Assembly (NCBI RefSeq): GCF_007859865.1
Contig: NZ_SJPI01000001.1
Span: 310,001 to 374,000, forward strand
From: Rubripirellula amarantea
GTDB taxonomy: Bacteria; Planctomycetota; Planctomycetia; Pirellulales; Pirellulaceae
Reading direction: 5' to 3'
Length of the DNA stretch: 64,000 bases
Numbering within the stretch: the stretch's first letter is position 1; the number at the start of each line of letters is the position of its first letter. The translations under genes and the position numbers were made by a program. The notes beneath the pieces are model-generated. The model saw only the letters and a program-made list of their open reading frames with translations. It was not told where the DNA came from and searched no databases. This document shows, one piece after another, positions 26,649 to 35,522 of this stretch.

Positions 26649-27473
26649 ATGAGCTTATTGCACCTGATGCTGCGTCTCGGGACGCGAAGTAAACAAGCCG
26701 TCGCGATGACGGTTGGCGGCCGAGTTCCCCTGCACATTGTGTCCGAATACCCGAAATCCGGTGGCACGTGGTTTTCGCAAATGCTTGCCGCATACTTGGA
26801 CGTGCCACTGCCAAAGATGACGTACACCCCCTCGTTTCGAGAATGTGTGATTCATAACCATTGGGGATATTCCAGTCGCTACCAACGGCCCATCTATGTG
26901 CTACGTGATGGACGCGACTTGTGTGTTTCGATGTTCTTTCACTTAGTTCGCGTCACGGAAGGTAAGAAGCCTGCACTGTTGAAGTACGTCTATTCACGGA
27001 TCCCCGATTGGGACGAACTCTCACGAGATGCAGAAGGACAGGTTTGCTTTAAGCCCGAATTTGTGGATCGCTGGATACAAAGCCCGATTGGTGTCAAAAG
27101 CACATGGGCACAGCATGTGGATCGTTGGTGGGGTCACGATGACGTTTGTTACGTCAAGTACGAAGATCTACTCGTCTCTCCCGAAGCTGTGCTGGAGCGG
27201 GCAGTTAAGTTTTGCACCGGACAAGACCACATCGACGCAGACAAACTACGGAAAGCGATCGACCAATTCAGCTTCGCCAAACAAACGGGTCGTCAACCAG
27301 GCCAGGAGGACACGTCCTCGTTCATCCGAAAAGGGATCGCTGGAGATTGGAAGAATCACTTTTGCGAGGAAAGCCGCAAGCGGTTCGAAACCTACGCGGG
27401 ACAGACCTTGCGTGACCTAGGTTACGAAACTCAAACCAACTGGTGGCAAGAACTGGCGGAGACAGGCTCCTAA
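26649..27473 (+). CDS. Sulfotransferase, PAPS-dependent (1 of 3)
   Basis: A 274-residue cytosolic sulfotransferase-domain protein. The 5'-phosphosulfate loop is VSEYPKSGGTWFSQML (residues 31-46), the 3'-phosphate segment is YVLRDGRDLCVSMF (84-97), and the C-terminal GxxGxWK signature appears as RKGIAGDWKNHF. All three PAPS-binding elements are therefore intact. In this EPS locus the likely role is O-sulfation of a sugar in the repeat unit. It is followed closely by the flippase gene, whose start lies 14 bases past this stop. Confidence 0.9.
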   Translation: MSLLHLMLRLGTRSKQAVAMTVGGRVPLHIVSEYPKSGGTWFSQMLAAYLDVPLPKMTYTPSFRECVIHNHWGYSSRYQRPIYVLRDGRDLCVSMFFHLVRVTEGKKPALLKYVYSRIPDWDELSRDAEGQVCFKPEFVDRWIQSPIGVKSTWAQHVDRWWGHDDVCYVKYEDLLVSPEAVLERAVKFCTGQDHIDADKLRKAIDQFSFAKQTGRQPGQEDTSSFIRKGIAGDWKNHFCEESRKRFETYAGQTLRDLGYETQTNWWQELAETGS

Positions 27474-27487
27474 AGTCTCGTCTATTG

Positions 27488-28978
27488 ATGAAGCCTCAAG
27501 ACAAAGTTCGACGCGACACAATCCGAGGATTCGGCTGGAGCTTCGTGAGCCAATTTGGAGTTCAGTTTGCCAGATTAGCGACACTGATTGTGCTGGCGAG
27601 ATTCTTTATTGGGCCTGCCGAATTTGGGCTGGTGAACATGTTTGTCGTGTTTACTGGCTTCTCTCAGATCCTGATCGACTTCGGCTTCACCAACGCGCTG
27701 ATTCAAAAGCAGGACGCAACCCAACGAGATTATTCCAGCGTATTTTGGCTTAATCTCGCGATCTGCGTAGTCGTATCTTGTGGCCTGATGTTGGCGTCTC
27801 CGTGGATCGCGTCGTTTTACAATGCTCCTGCGTTAACGCCGATCGCGATGACCATGGCCCCGCTTTATGTGTTCTATGGTCTGACCTCACTCCAAAGAGT
27901 TCTCCTTCGAAAGAATCTCGATTTCCGGACGATTTCGATCATCGAAGTCGTTAGCGTTAGCGTTAGCGGTTTGCTCGCGTGTGGTGCTGCCGTCCTTGGA
28001 TGGGGCGTATGGTCGCTCGTGGTGTTCTACCTCGCCACTCCGATCATGTCATCGCTGATCTACTGGCTTCAACCTGGATCTTGGAGACCCACGTTTGCGT
28101 TCTCGTTGGAATCGCTGAAGTCTCTTTCCAAATTCGGGCTGTCGATGCTGGGCAACAACAGCTTGAACTACTGGGCTCGCAACATCGACAAGGTTTTCAT
28201 TGGCCGGTACTTGGGCGAAATACAACTCGGCTTCTACAACCAAGCGTATAGCCTAGTGCTGATCCCAGTGACAAATTTTTCAAATACGTTTGTGAGTGTC
28301 ATGTTCCCGGCGTTTTCCAAAATGCAAAAGGACAACCACTACGTGTCCAAAATGTTCACATCGGTATCGCAAACGGTGCTGGCAGTGAACTTGCCAATCT
28401 TCCTATACCTGTCGATCGCGGCAAGAGATTTCGTTTTGATCTTATTGGGTAAGGAATGGGAACCGATCGTTGAACCGTTACGAGTGTTTGCCTTTATCGG
28501 TTTGTTTATCTCGATGCGAACCATTCACTCAAGTGTGTTCATGTCCCACAATCGAAATGGCACGCTTCTGAAGATCAACCTGGTATCTCGCACCTTGATG
28601 ATTGTTGGTTACTTCTTCTTAGTCCAAAACGGAATCCAGGCAGTCGCCTACTGGCTCTTACTCAGCATCATTTTGTCGTTTGCCGCGACAGCCACATGCA
28701 GTTGCCAAATCCTTCAGTTCAGCCTTCGGTCATTCATCGCCGCGCATTCGAAGATTTTCATTTCGGCACTCGCGGCCTACGTGATGACTTCGTGGCTGTA
28801 CGCTTCGCTGTGGCAGTCTCAACAGCGACTGCTGGTTCTCATTTCCTGCCAGATCGTCTTCATCGCGATCTACCTGATCGGTGCAATAGTGACCAAGGAA
28901 CCGATCATCGCTGCATTGATACGGCAGGTTCGCAAAAAATTTTCTGGCCGTACCGCCAAGAGGCAGCCGGACGCATGA
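27488..28978 (+). CDS. Lipopolysaccharide/EPS flippase, Wzx-like (MOP superfamily)
   Basis: Read from the ATG at 27488 it is 496 residues with about fourteen hydrophobic segments. The N-terminus GFGWSFVSQFGVQFARLATLIV, the GPAEFGLVNMFVVFTGFSQILIDFGF region and NYWARNIDKVFIGRYLG are typical of the PST/Wzx group (WzxC/TuaB-like), which moves undecaprenyl-linked repeat units across the inner membrane. A longer frame of 15 residues overlaps the sulfotransferase stop. The stop overlaps the next sulfotransferase start by ATGA. Confidence 0.9.
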   Translation: MKPQDKVRRDTIRGFGWSFVSQFGVQFARLATLIVLARFFIGPAEFGLVNMFVVFTGFSQILIDFGFTNALIQKQDATQRDYSSVFWLNLAICVVVSCGLMLASPWIASFYNAPALTPIAMTMAPLYVFYGLTSLQRVLLRKNLDFRTISIIEVVSVSVSGLLACGAAVLGWGVWSLVVFYLATPIMSSLIYWLQPGSWRPTFAFSLESLKSLSKFGLSMLGNNSLNYWARNIDKVFIGRYLGEIQLGFYNQAYSLVLIPVTNFSNTFVSVMFPAFSKMQKDNHYVSKMFTSVSQTVLAVNLPIFLYLSIAARDFVLILLGKEWEPIVEPLRVFAFIGLFISMRTIHSSVFMSHNRNGTLLKINLVSRTLMIVGYFFLVQNGIQAVAYWLLLSIILSFAATATCSCQILQFSLRSFIAAHSKIFISALAAYVMTSWLYASLWQSQQRLLVLISCQIVFIAIYLIGAIVTKEPIIAALIRQVRKKFSGRTAKRQPDA

Positions 28979-29979
28979 CCCCCATTCTTGACCGCCCAGT
29001 CTTTGTTGTTGGAGTCCCTAGATCGGGCACGACAGTGATGAGCACGCTGTTGTCGTCTTCACCAACCATTTGCATTGCTCCAGAAATATGGTTCTTCAAC
29101 TACTGGATGCAAAAGTATGATTTCTTGGACCTTTCCGACAGGAATAGCTACACGTTCTTCGTCGACCAATTTCTTGCGTCAAAACGTTTCCGCTACCTGG
29201 AACTGGACGCTCAACCCATTCGAGACCAACTTATCAACAGCGATGTCCAAAGCTTTCAATCTGTGTTCTCGACAGTGCTGACTCACTACGCCGACAAGTT
29301 CGCTAAGTCGCGAGTAGGCGAGAAAACCCCCGGACAATTTCAAAGCATCGAGAAGATCATCGAGTTGTATCCGGATGCTAAGATTGTGTGTATGGTCCGC
29401 GACCCTTACGCGGTTGCGGCATCGACAATCAATTCAGAGTTCGGATCCAATCACGTTTTGGATTCAGCGATACGTTGGAAGCGATACTCCAGAATCCTTA
29501 GCGAACGCTCCCATGAGAATTGCATTTGCATTGTTCGCTATGAAGACTTGGTGTTGCAATTTGAACGCGAGATTCCACGAGTGGCCACGTTCCTTGACAT
29601 AGAACTCGATCCCGCCATTGCGAAGACAAGCCGGGATGGAAATTACGCGGTCGGTGATCGTGGTGAAGGCTGGGCCAAGGATCACTTCCAAAAGGCGTTT
29701 AACGCATTGAACCCGCAGAGCATCGACAAATGGAAAACCCATTTGTCGCTTGAACAAAAGCGAGTCATCCGGTGTCAGATTGCCGACGAGATGTCCCACT
29801 GGGGCTACGCGGCTCATGAAGACGAAGGTCCTCAGTGCGAGTCTACCGCCCGAAAAGCGATGCGGCGCTGGAAGTCCAAAATGAAGGCCCTCTCTCGACC
29901 ATCGCTATTGCTTTCCAAATCACGAACCTACAACCGCCTCACCTATCGCCTGTTCGGTAAAGTCATGGAGCGGAATTGA
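28975..29979 (+). CDS. Sulfotransferase family protein (2 of 3)
   Basis: Read from the ATG at 28975 it is 334 residues; the frame is open 93 codons further upstream but that part overlaps the flippase gene and is not family-like. The PAPS loop is VFVVGVPRSGTTVMSTLL (residues 9-26) and the 3'-phosphate segment VCMVRDPYAVAASTI is present. The overall form is that of Sulfotransfer_3-type or tyrosylprotein-sulfotransferase-like enzymes. Start and stop overlap both neighbours, so it belongs to a tightly coupled operon of flippase and decorating enzymes. The substrate is presumably a repeat-unit sugar. Confidence 0.85.
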   Translation: MTPILDRPVFVVGVPRSGTTVMSTLLSSSPTICIAPEIWFFNYWMQKYDFLDLSDRNSYTFFVDQFLASKRFRYLELDAQPIRDQLINSDVQSFQSVFSTVLTHYADKFAKSRVGEKTPGQFQSIEKIIELYPDAKIVCMVRDPYAVAASTINSEFGSNHVLDSAIRWKRYSRILSERSHENCICIVRYEDLVLQFEREIPRVATFLDIELDPAIAKTSRDGNYAVGDRGEGWAKDHFQKAFNALNPQSIDKWKTHLSLEQKRVIRCQIADEMSHWGYAAHEDEGPQCESTARKAMRRWKSKMKALSRPSLLLSKSRTYNRLTYRLFGKVMERN

Positions 29980-30881
29980 TGAGTAAAGCCCTTACCGATT
30001 GGAAACTTAACCATCCTGGGCGGATTCCTGGTCCGGTGCGATCAATGGTTCAAATGGGCCTTCGAGCCACTAGCTACTGGCGACCGCTGCCGTCCTTCCT
30101 TGTGATTGGTTTTCAAAAGTGCTCGACAACGTCGCTGTACAGCCATTTGGCTCTTCATCCCCAAGTTCAGGTTTCTCATCGCAAGGAAATTGACTACTTC
30201 GGTTGCGACACGGGCCAGGACCTCGCTTGGTACAGGTCTCACTTTCCGATGCGGCGATCTAAAACGATTGCGATTGGTGAAGCAAGCACGATGTACGCTT
30301 ACATGCCGCAAGCCCCTGCTGAAGCGAAACTCCAGAATCCTAAATTCAAGTTGATCGCTGTCCTTAGAGATCCGGTTAAACGAACCATCTCGCACTATCA
30401 TCATCGGAGAAAGTGGGGCTTAGAAGAACGAACGATTGACCAGGCAATCGAAGATGCATTTCATGACTTCGACAAGGACATAGCAACATGGCAGGATGCG
30501 GCACGCCCCGACGCGGACCCGAGTCGCCCCTATCGTGAGCCTAAAGCGTCGTACCTGATCCGCAGCATGTACTCGCTACAGATTGAAAACTGGAAGAAAC
30601 TATTTGCCCCCGAACAATTACTGTTAATCCAGGCTGAAGATTTCTGGAGTCGATCCGAGGACGTCTTTCACGAGGTTGAATCATTCCTTGGCATTGATCA
30701 TCACGGCATTCGCAACAACAAGGTTTTTAACCAAGGGGCCTATCAAAAGGGCAAACCGGATTCCAACCTTAGTGCCATCCAGAATCGCTTGACCAAACAC
30801 TTTCAAGGTGAGTATCAGTGGTGCCGCGAGCAAGGGCTGACCTTTTCTAACGACACCACATCAGATCAAGAAAATGAGTGA
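29979..30881 (+). CDS. Sulfotransferase, heparan-sulfotransferase-like (3 of 3)
   Basis: A 300-residue enzyme from the ATG at 29979, overlapping the previous stop by one base (TGATG). The segment SFLVIGFQKCSTTSLYSHL (39-57) is the 5'-phosphosulfate loop, with Cys where many heparan-type enzymes have Gly or Ala. KEIDYFG and AVLRDPVKRTISHYHH are the conserved acceptor and 3'-phosphate motifs of the Sulfotransfer_1/NDST group. It is distinct in type from the other two sulfotransferases in the locus, which suggests more than one sulfation position. Confidence 0.86.
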   Translation: MSKALTDWKLNHPGRIPGPVRSMVQMGLRATSYWRPLPSFLVIGFQKCSTTSLYSHLALHPQVQVSHRKEIDYFGCDTGQDLAWYRSHFPMRRSKTIAIGEASTMYAYMPQAPAEAKLQNPKFKLIAVLRDPVKRTISHYHHRRKWGLEERTIDQAIEDAFHDFDKDIATWQDAARPDADPSRPYREPKASYLIRSMYSLQIENWKKLFAPEQLLLIQAEDFWSRSEDVFHEVESFLGIDHHGIRNNKVFNQGAYQKGKPDSNLSAIQNRLTKHFQGEYQWCREQGLTFSNDTTSDQENE

Positions 30882-31509
30882 GCGGCACACCATCGCAACG
30901 GAATCGGCCGATGTTGCGTCTGACGTTTCTGGAGCTCAACTTGATGCTCAAGCCAATCGCAAGGCTCGCAAGTATGCCGGTGGTGAGATCGCGGCGCGCA
31001 TCATGTGGGGACTCGTTTACCCGATCTTTCGCTGCAGTCCTCGAATCCTTTTTGGTTGGCGGCGATTCATCCTTAGGTGTCTTGGTGCCAAGATTGGAAA
31101 GAACGTCCACATCTACAACAGTGCCCGAATCTTCTATCCGTGGAAGTTAGAGATGGGCGACTACGCTACCATCGGCGAACATGCCGAGATTTACAACTTG
31201 GGAATGGTGACCATTCAAAGTCGTGCAACCGTATCACAACGTGCTCACCTTTGCGCAGGCTCACACGACTACAACGACCCCGCTCTTCCTTTGCTTCGAC
31301 TACCGATTACGATCGGCGAGGACAGTTGGATTTGCGCCGATGCCTTTGTGGGCCCAAACGTCACAGTGGGCAAAGGCGCCATCGTTGGTGCTAGAGCGGT
31401 CGTGATGTCGGACGTTGAACCATGGAACATCGTCTCGGGAAACCCAGCCAAGTTCATAAAGCTTCGTGAACTCCAAAATGAGCCAAACCGAAAAGAGACC
31501 GGCGAATGA
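30874..31509 (+). CDS. Hexapeptide acetyltransferase, WcaF-like
   Basis: A 211-residue left-handed beta-helix acyltransferase. After about 50 residues comes ILFGWRRFILRCLGAKIGKNVHIYNSARIFYPWKLEMGD-type sequence, followed by hexapeptide turns (YATIGEHAEIYNLG, ICADAFVGPNVTVGKGAIVGARAVVMSDV), ending in SGNPAKFIK. This matches colanic-acid WcaF-type O-acetyltransferases using acetyl-CoA. It overlaps the previous gene by 8 bases and the next by ATGA. Acetylation of the EPS repeat is the probable role. Confidence 0.88.
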   Translation: MSERHTIATESADVASDVSGAQLDAQANRKARKYAGGEIAARIMWGLVYPIFRCSPRILFGWRRFILRCLGAKIGKNVHIYNSARIFYPWKLEMGDYATIGEHAEIYNLGMVTIQSRATVSQRAHLCAGSHDYNDPALPLLRLPITIGEDSWICADAFVGPNVTVGKGAIVGARAVVMSDVEPWNIVSGNPAKFIKLRELQNEPNRKETGE

Positions 31510-32351
31510 CGTCAATCTTCATTTTGACAAAAGACGAGGAAATCAACATTGAACAGTGCATCCAATCTGTTGCATGGTCAGACGACATTGTCGTGCTTGA
31601 CTCTTACAGCTCAGATCGGACCACAGAGATTGCGCAGGATCTTGGTGCAAGAGTCGTCCAGCGGAAGTTTGACAATTGGAGCGCTCATCAGAACTGGGCC
31701 GTACAGAACATCGAATTTAAGAACCCGTGGGTGTTCTATCTAGACGCCGATGAAGCGTTCGACGACGAGCTAACGGGCGAATTGCAAGTCGAGCCTGCAG
31801 CAAACGTTGCTGCATTCAAGGTTCGCCGAAAAGATTACTTGATGGGAACATGGCTGAAGCGATCGCAGTTTTATCCGACTTGGTTCGTTCGCTACTTTCG
31901 CCCTGAAAAGATCAAGTATGAACGCTTGGCGCATCCTATCGCCATCGTCGATGGCAACGTCGAAGCACTGGCCGGGCACATTCTGCATAAACCTTTCAGT
32001 CACGGAATGCACCAATGGTTTGACAAGCACAATCGCTATAGCGACTTTGAAGCTCAAGAACTACTCGAAGAAGTCCTTGGCGACATTCACTGGAAACCAA
32101 TCTTTTCGAAAGATCACAACGAACGCCGACGCGCATTGAAACGCCTTGCCTATCGCATTCCCTGCCGTCCTACGATCTTGTACTGGTACCTCATGATCGT
32201 CCGACTTGGATTCTTGGATGGTAAAGCGGGCAGGTCGTACGCTTCGCTTCGACATCTCTACGAAACGATGATCGACGCCAAGGTGATGGAAGCCAAGTAC
32301 TTAAAGCGTCTCGAAAGCGAAGGCGACAGTCAGGTCCGCCACACTCTATGA
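31506..32351 (+). CDS. Glycosyltransferase family 2, WaaE/KdtX-like
   Basis: A 281-residue GT-A enzyme. It starts SIFILTKDEEINIEQCIQSV and has DIVVLDSYSSDRT and the metal-binding WVFYLDADEAFDDE, a pattern typical of the WaaE/KdtX branch of GT2 (beta-1,4-glucosyl transfer to LPS core). In this locus it should add a sugar to the EPS repeat. It starts with ATGA overlap to the acetyltransferase and ends with ATGA overlap to the pyruvyltransferase. Confidence 0.88.
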   Translation: MTSIFILTKDEEINIEQCIQSVAWSDDIVVLDSYSSDRTTEIAQDLGARVVQRKFDNWSAHQNWAVQNIEFKNPWVFYLDADEAFDDELTGELQVEPAANVAAFKVRRKDYLMGTWLKRSQFYPTWFVRYFRPEKIKYERLAHPIAIVDGNVEALAGHILHKPFSHGMHQWFDKHNRYSDFEAQELLEEVLGDIHWKPIFSKDHNERRRALKRLAYRIPCRPTILYWYLMIVRLGFLDGKAGRSYASLRHLYETMIDAKVMEAKYLKRLESEGDSQVRHTL

Positions 32352-33493
32352 AAGCTTCAATCACAGGTTGGCACGGGAAACAAAACGTAGGTGATGACGC
32401 GTTTTGCGCTATCTTTGCACGCTGGCTCAGTCACAACCTTCATTACGATGAAATTGCCATCAATGCCCCACGGCGATTCTTGCCAAAGGAAGCGACCTCG
32501 CAGACATGTCACTTTGACGCAAACTTCCCCGAGCAAGCACCGGGACGTTTGCACCGATTCTTGCTGGATCGCTCATTGCATCGCGGGGCGGATCTCGTGG
32601 TGTTTGGAGGAGGATCCATCTTTCACCGACACCGCTGGCGTTTGCTGGACTGGCAACTCAAGACGTACCCGAAACGCAACAGCCACCTGATGGCGATTGG
32701 TGTTTCGCTCGGGCCGTTTCCCAATTCGACACATGAAAGATTGTGTGCTCGAACGCTATCGAAGTTCGATCGTATCATCGTGAGGGACGAGCAATCTTTG
32801 GTGTGGGCAAGGGATCAAGGACTGGATCAAACAAAGTGGTGCAAAGACATTGTGCTCGGCTGGGGACACTTCTATGAAATCCCCACTCCCGCGCCAAACT
32901 CGGACCAACCTGTCAATCGAAAAGTGATTGCAATCTCGATAGCTGATCGCGAAAGTGAATTCGGATCGACCGAGACTGACGATCGAAAACGCGAAGGGAT
33001 TGTCGATGCAATCAAGACGCTGCATGCACAAGAACCGCTTCACGTTAAAATCATCGTCAGTTGCGTCCACCCTGTTCGCGGCGACCTAGCAGCGTCAGAA
33101 CGTCTACGAAGTTCGATTGAAAGTATTGGCGGCCTAGAAATTTCAGAGTATCGCTACGATGGATCGATCACGAACTATATCAGCGTTCTAAAGCAGTGCG
33201 ACGCGGCGATATGCAATCGAATGCACGCATTCGTATTTTCCTGCCTGGCGAAACGACCAGCGATCCTTATCTCGTACGCGAAGAAGATGGTCGAACTGGC
33301 GAACTACCTTGCAATCGACTCATCCGTTTTCTTTTCGACCGACGATGTCGACGCGAAGCGTCTTGAAACGACCCTTCGGGATCAACTCGCCAACCCGATT
33401 CCTGTTGTCGACGACGCCTTACTCGATGACGCTCAGTCCGACGTATCAAAGATGTTTCAACAGCTCACCTCTGAGCTAACCACGCCCGCATGA
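32348..33493 (+). CDS. Polysaccharide pyruvyl transferase family protein
   Basis: A 381-residue protein of the CsaB/WcaK group, which adds pyruvate ketals from phosphoenolpyruvate to sugars. Evidence: N-terminal ITGWHGKQNVGDDAFCAIFARW, then DLVVFGGGSIFHRHRW, the HP dipeptide region and CDAAICNRMHAFVFSCLAKRP, the conserved RxH segment of the family. Pyruvylation would add negative charge to the polymer. The start and stop both overlap neighbours by ATGA. Confidence 0.86.
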   Translation: MKASITGWHGKQNVGDDAFCAIFARWLSHNLHYDEIAINAPRRFLPKEATSQTCHFDANFPEQAPGRLHRFLLDRSLHRGADLVVFGGGSIFHRHRWRLLDWQLKTYPKRNSHLMAIGVSLGPFPNSTHERLCARTLSKFDRIIVRDEQSLVWARDQGLDQTKWCKDIVLGWGHFYEIPTPAPNSDQPVNRKVIAISIADRESEFGSTETDDRKREGIVDAIKTLHAQEPLHVKIIVSCVHPVRGDLAASERLRSSIESIGGLEISEYRYDGSITNYISVLKQCDAAICNRMHAFVFSCLAKRPAILISYAKKMVELANYLAIDSSVFFSTDDVDAKRLETTLRDQLANPIPVVDDALLDDAQSDVSKMFQQLTSELTTPA

Positions 33494-34692
33494 AAACAAC
33501 ATTAGCCGTACTCGATGAGTTTCCGTTCCCACCACGCGACGGAGTAACGTATCCGATTGCTTCGCACCTGAGTCGCATGGCGAAGCTTGGGCCCATCGAC
33601 CTCGTCACGACCCTGCCGGCCAAGAAGATTCCTGAATCTGAGCATCCGTTCCGATCGATTCACTCAATTATTCAAGGAAAACAAGCCTCCGGTCCAACGC
33701 GACTGGCGCGCGAAGTTTTCTCTGCGGTGCCATACTTCACTCGCGCGATTCCTGATTTCAGTTCGCTTGATCCCAACATACGTGATGGACATTACGATGT
33801 TCTTTACACGTCCCCAGCTTGGCTGGCGGGATGGTCCAAGCACTATCCCCGTTCTTGGAAGAACATTGAGAAGCAAGTTCTTTGCCTTAATGATTGTGTA
33901 ACCGAACGATTTGTCCGCGACTTGTTGTTAGCGAGAAAAAACTACTTGGCTTTCGACAAACGACTGCGACATTTGCTTCGTGGAAGTCGCTATCCCTGGA
34001 TGGGGCGTGTGGAAAGAAAACTACTGGATCAGTTTGATGCAGTATTGGTGCAAAGTCAGCGGGATTTAGAATCGGTCGTTCGGCATTGCGGCGAGAGCTA
34101 CCGAACGAAACTATTTGTCGTTCCCAACGGGATCAAAGAACACTTACTCAGTCTTCAATACCAACCGCCCGAAAAACCAGTACTGATGCATTTGGGATCA
34201 CTATTTGGCAACCGACGAGGCTTGATGCTCTGGTTTCTCCGTGAGGTATTTCCCAAAGTAAAGTTGCGAATCCCCGAAGCAACCATAAGGCTGTGCGGGA
34301 AGATTTCGGACGCTGATCGTAGTTCACTCGGCAAGATTGATGGCGTCGAAGTGGTGGGTTTCGTCGATACCCTCGAAGATGCGTTTAAAGGAGTATCAGT
34401 GTCGATCGCACCGCTGTTGATGCTGACAGGCTTAATCAACAAAGTCACCGACTCCATGGCAGCAGGAGTTCCGTGCACCGGAATGGGCGCCTTTGGCGGC
34501 ATTCCAGATTTCGTCAATGGAAAACACGGCATCGAATGTCGTTCTGCCCAACACTGGTGCGACGAACTAGTGAATCTTTTGAATGACCGATCGCGTCTTC
34601 TTGATATCTCCTCGCAAGCAAGAACATTGGTGCAAGAACATTTGACCTGGGACCGAAGTCATCAAACGCTCATGCAAGCGTTAGGCGCCTAG
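33490..34692 (+). CDS. Glycosyltransferase, GT4-like
   Basis: A 400-residue GT-B enzyme. The N-terminal domain opens DEFPFPPRDGVTYPIASHLSRM; the C-terminal donor domain has MHLGSLFGNRRGLMLWFLREV, EVVGFVDTLEDAFKGVSVSIAPL and NKVTDSMAAGVPC. The form recalls the exosortase-associated sugar transferases (TIGR03087-like), which would suit this exosortase locus, but I cannot confirm that subgroup. It is the last gene of a tightly coupled run beginning at the flippase; 61 bases separate it from the methyltransferase. Confidence 0.82.
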   Translation: MKTTLAVLDEFPFPPRDGVTYPIASHLSRMAKLGPIDLVTTLPAKKIPESEHPFRSIHSIIQGKQASGPTRLAREVFSAVPYFTRAIPDFSSLDPNIRDGHYDVLYTSPAWLAGWSKHYPRSWKNIEKQVLCLNDCVTERFVRDLLLARKNYLAFDKRLRHLLRGSRYPWMGRVERKLLDQFDAVLVQSQRDLESVVRHCGESYRTKLFVVPNGIKEHLLSLQYQPPEKPVLMHLGSLFGNRRGLMLWFLREVFPKVKLRIPEATIRLCGKISDADRSSLGKIDGVEVVGFVDTLEDAFKGVSVSIAPLLMLTGLINKVTDSMAAGVPCTGMGAFGGIPDFVNGKHGIECRSAQHWCDELVNLLNDRSRLLDISSQARTLVQEHLTWDRSHQTLMQALGA

Positions 34693-34753
34693 CCGATCCG
34701 TTCCGGATTTTTTCGAACTTCTTTTCGCCTCTTCACTTACACAGCTCACAAAC

Positions 34754-35494
34754 ATGACCAGGCCCGTTCATTACTTCTATCCCGAATCTAAGTTCGGTGG
34801 ATTCACAGATCTCGACGGTAGCATTCTCTTCTTCTCGCGAATTCAAAGTCTGCTGACACCTGATGCAGAAATCTTGGACGCCGGTTGTGGTCGTGGCGCG
34901 GTGCAGGATGATCCCGTCGCTTTCCGCCAGAACCTTTGCACACTTAGAGGCAAGGTCAAGCATGTGCTTGGCATTGACGTTGACCCTTGCGGCGTGGAGC
35001 ATCCGTATGTCGACGAATTCCGGCTGATTGATGACAAACGCTGGCCAGTCGAGTCGTCTAGTCGCGACCTCGTCATTGCAGATTATGTGATTGAGCACCT
35101 CGCCGAACCGGGTGAGTTTTTTGATGAAGTCAAACGAGTCCTGCGCCCGGGTGGCTACTTTTGTTTTCGCACTTCCAACAAGTGGAACTACGTGGCAATC
35201 GGGGCGAGACTGATCCCTAATCGATTGCACGGAAACGTGGTGACGAAGGTTCAAGCGAAACGCAAGAGCGAAGACACCTTCGACACTTACTTTCGTAGCA
35301 ACACACCTTTCAAGCTTCGCCGTGAAATGAGGAACCGCGGATTTGAAACAGCGATTTATGGTTACGAACCGAATCCTCAATACTTGGAATTTTCGAAGGT
35401 AGCGTATTGGCTAGGAACCTTGCACCAGAAATTTGCTCCGCGAATGCTCAAAGCATCCATCTTTGGATTTTGTCGTTTGAATGAAGAAGCCTAG
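34754..35494 (+). CDS. Class I SAM-dependent methyltransferase
   Basis: A 246-residue methyltransferase with motif I EILDAGCGRGAVQDD (about residues 36-50), an acidic strand end VLGIDVDP, motif IV region RDLVIADYVIEHLAEP and RVLRPGGYFCFRTSN. The fold is Methyltransf_11/25-like. The target is probably a sugar hydroxyl of the EPS repeat, but small-molecule or lipid targets cannot be ruled out. It converges with the minus-strand glycosyltransferase, with a 28-base gap. Confidence 0.83.
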   Translation: MTRPVHYFYPESKFGGFTDLDGSILFFSRIQSLLTPDAEILDAGCGRGAVQDDPVAFRQNLCTLRGKVKHVLGIDVDPCGVEHPYVDEFRLIDDKRWPVESSSRDLVIADYVIEHLAEPGEFFDEVKRVLRPGGYFCFRTSNKWNYVAIGARLIPNRLHGNVVTKVQAKRKSEDTFDTYFRSNTPFKLRREMRNRGFETAIYGYEPNPQYLEFSKVAYWLGTLHQKFAPRMLKASIFGFCRLNEEA

Positions 35495-35522
35495 AGGAGC
35501 TAGCGGGAGCATTCAAGTTTGC

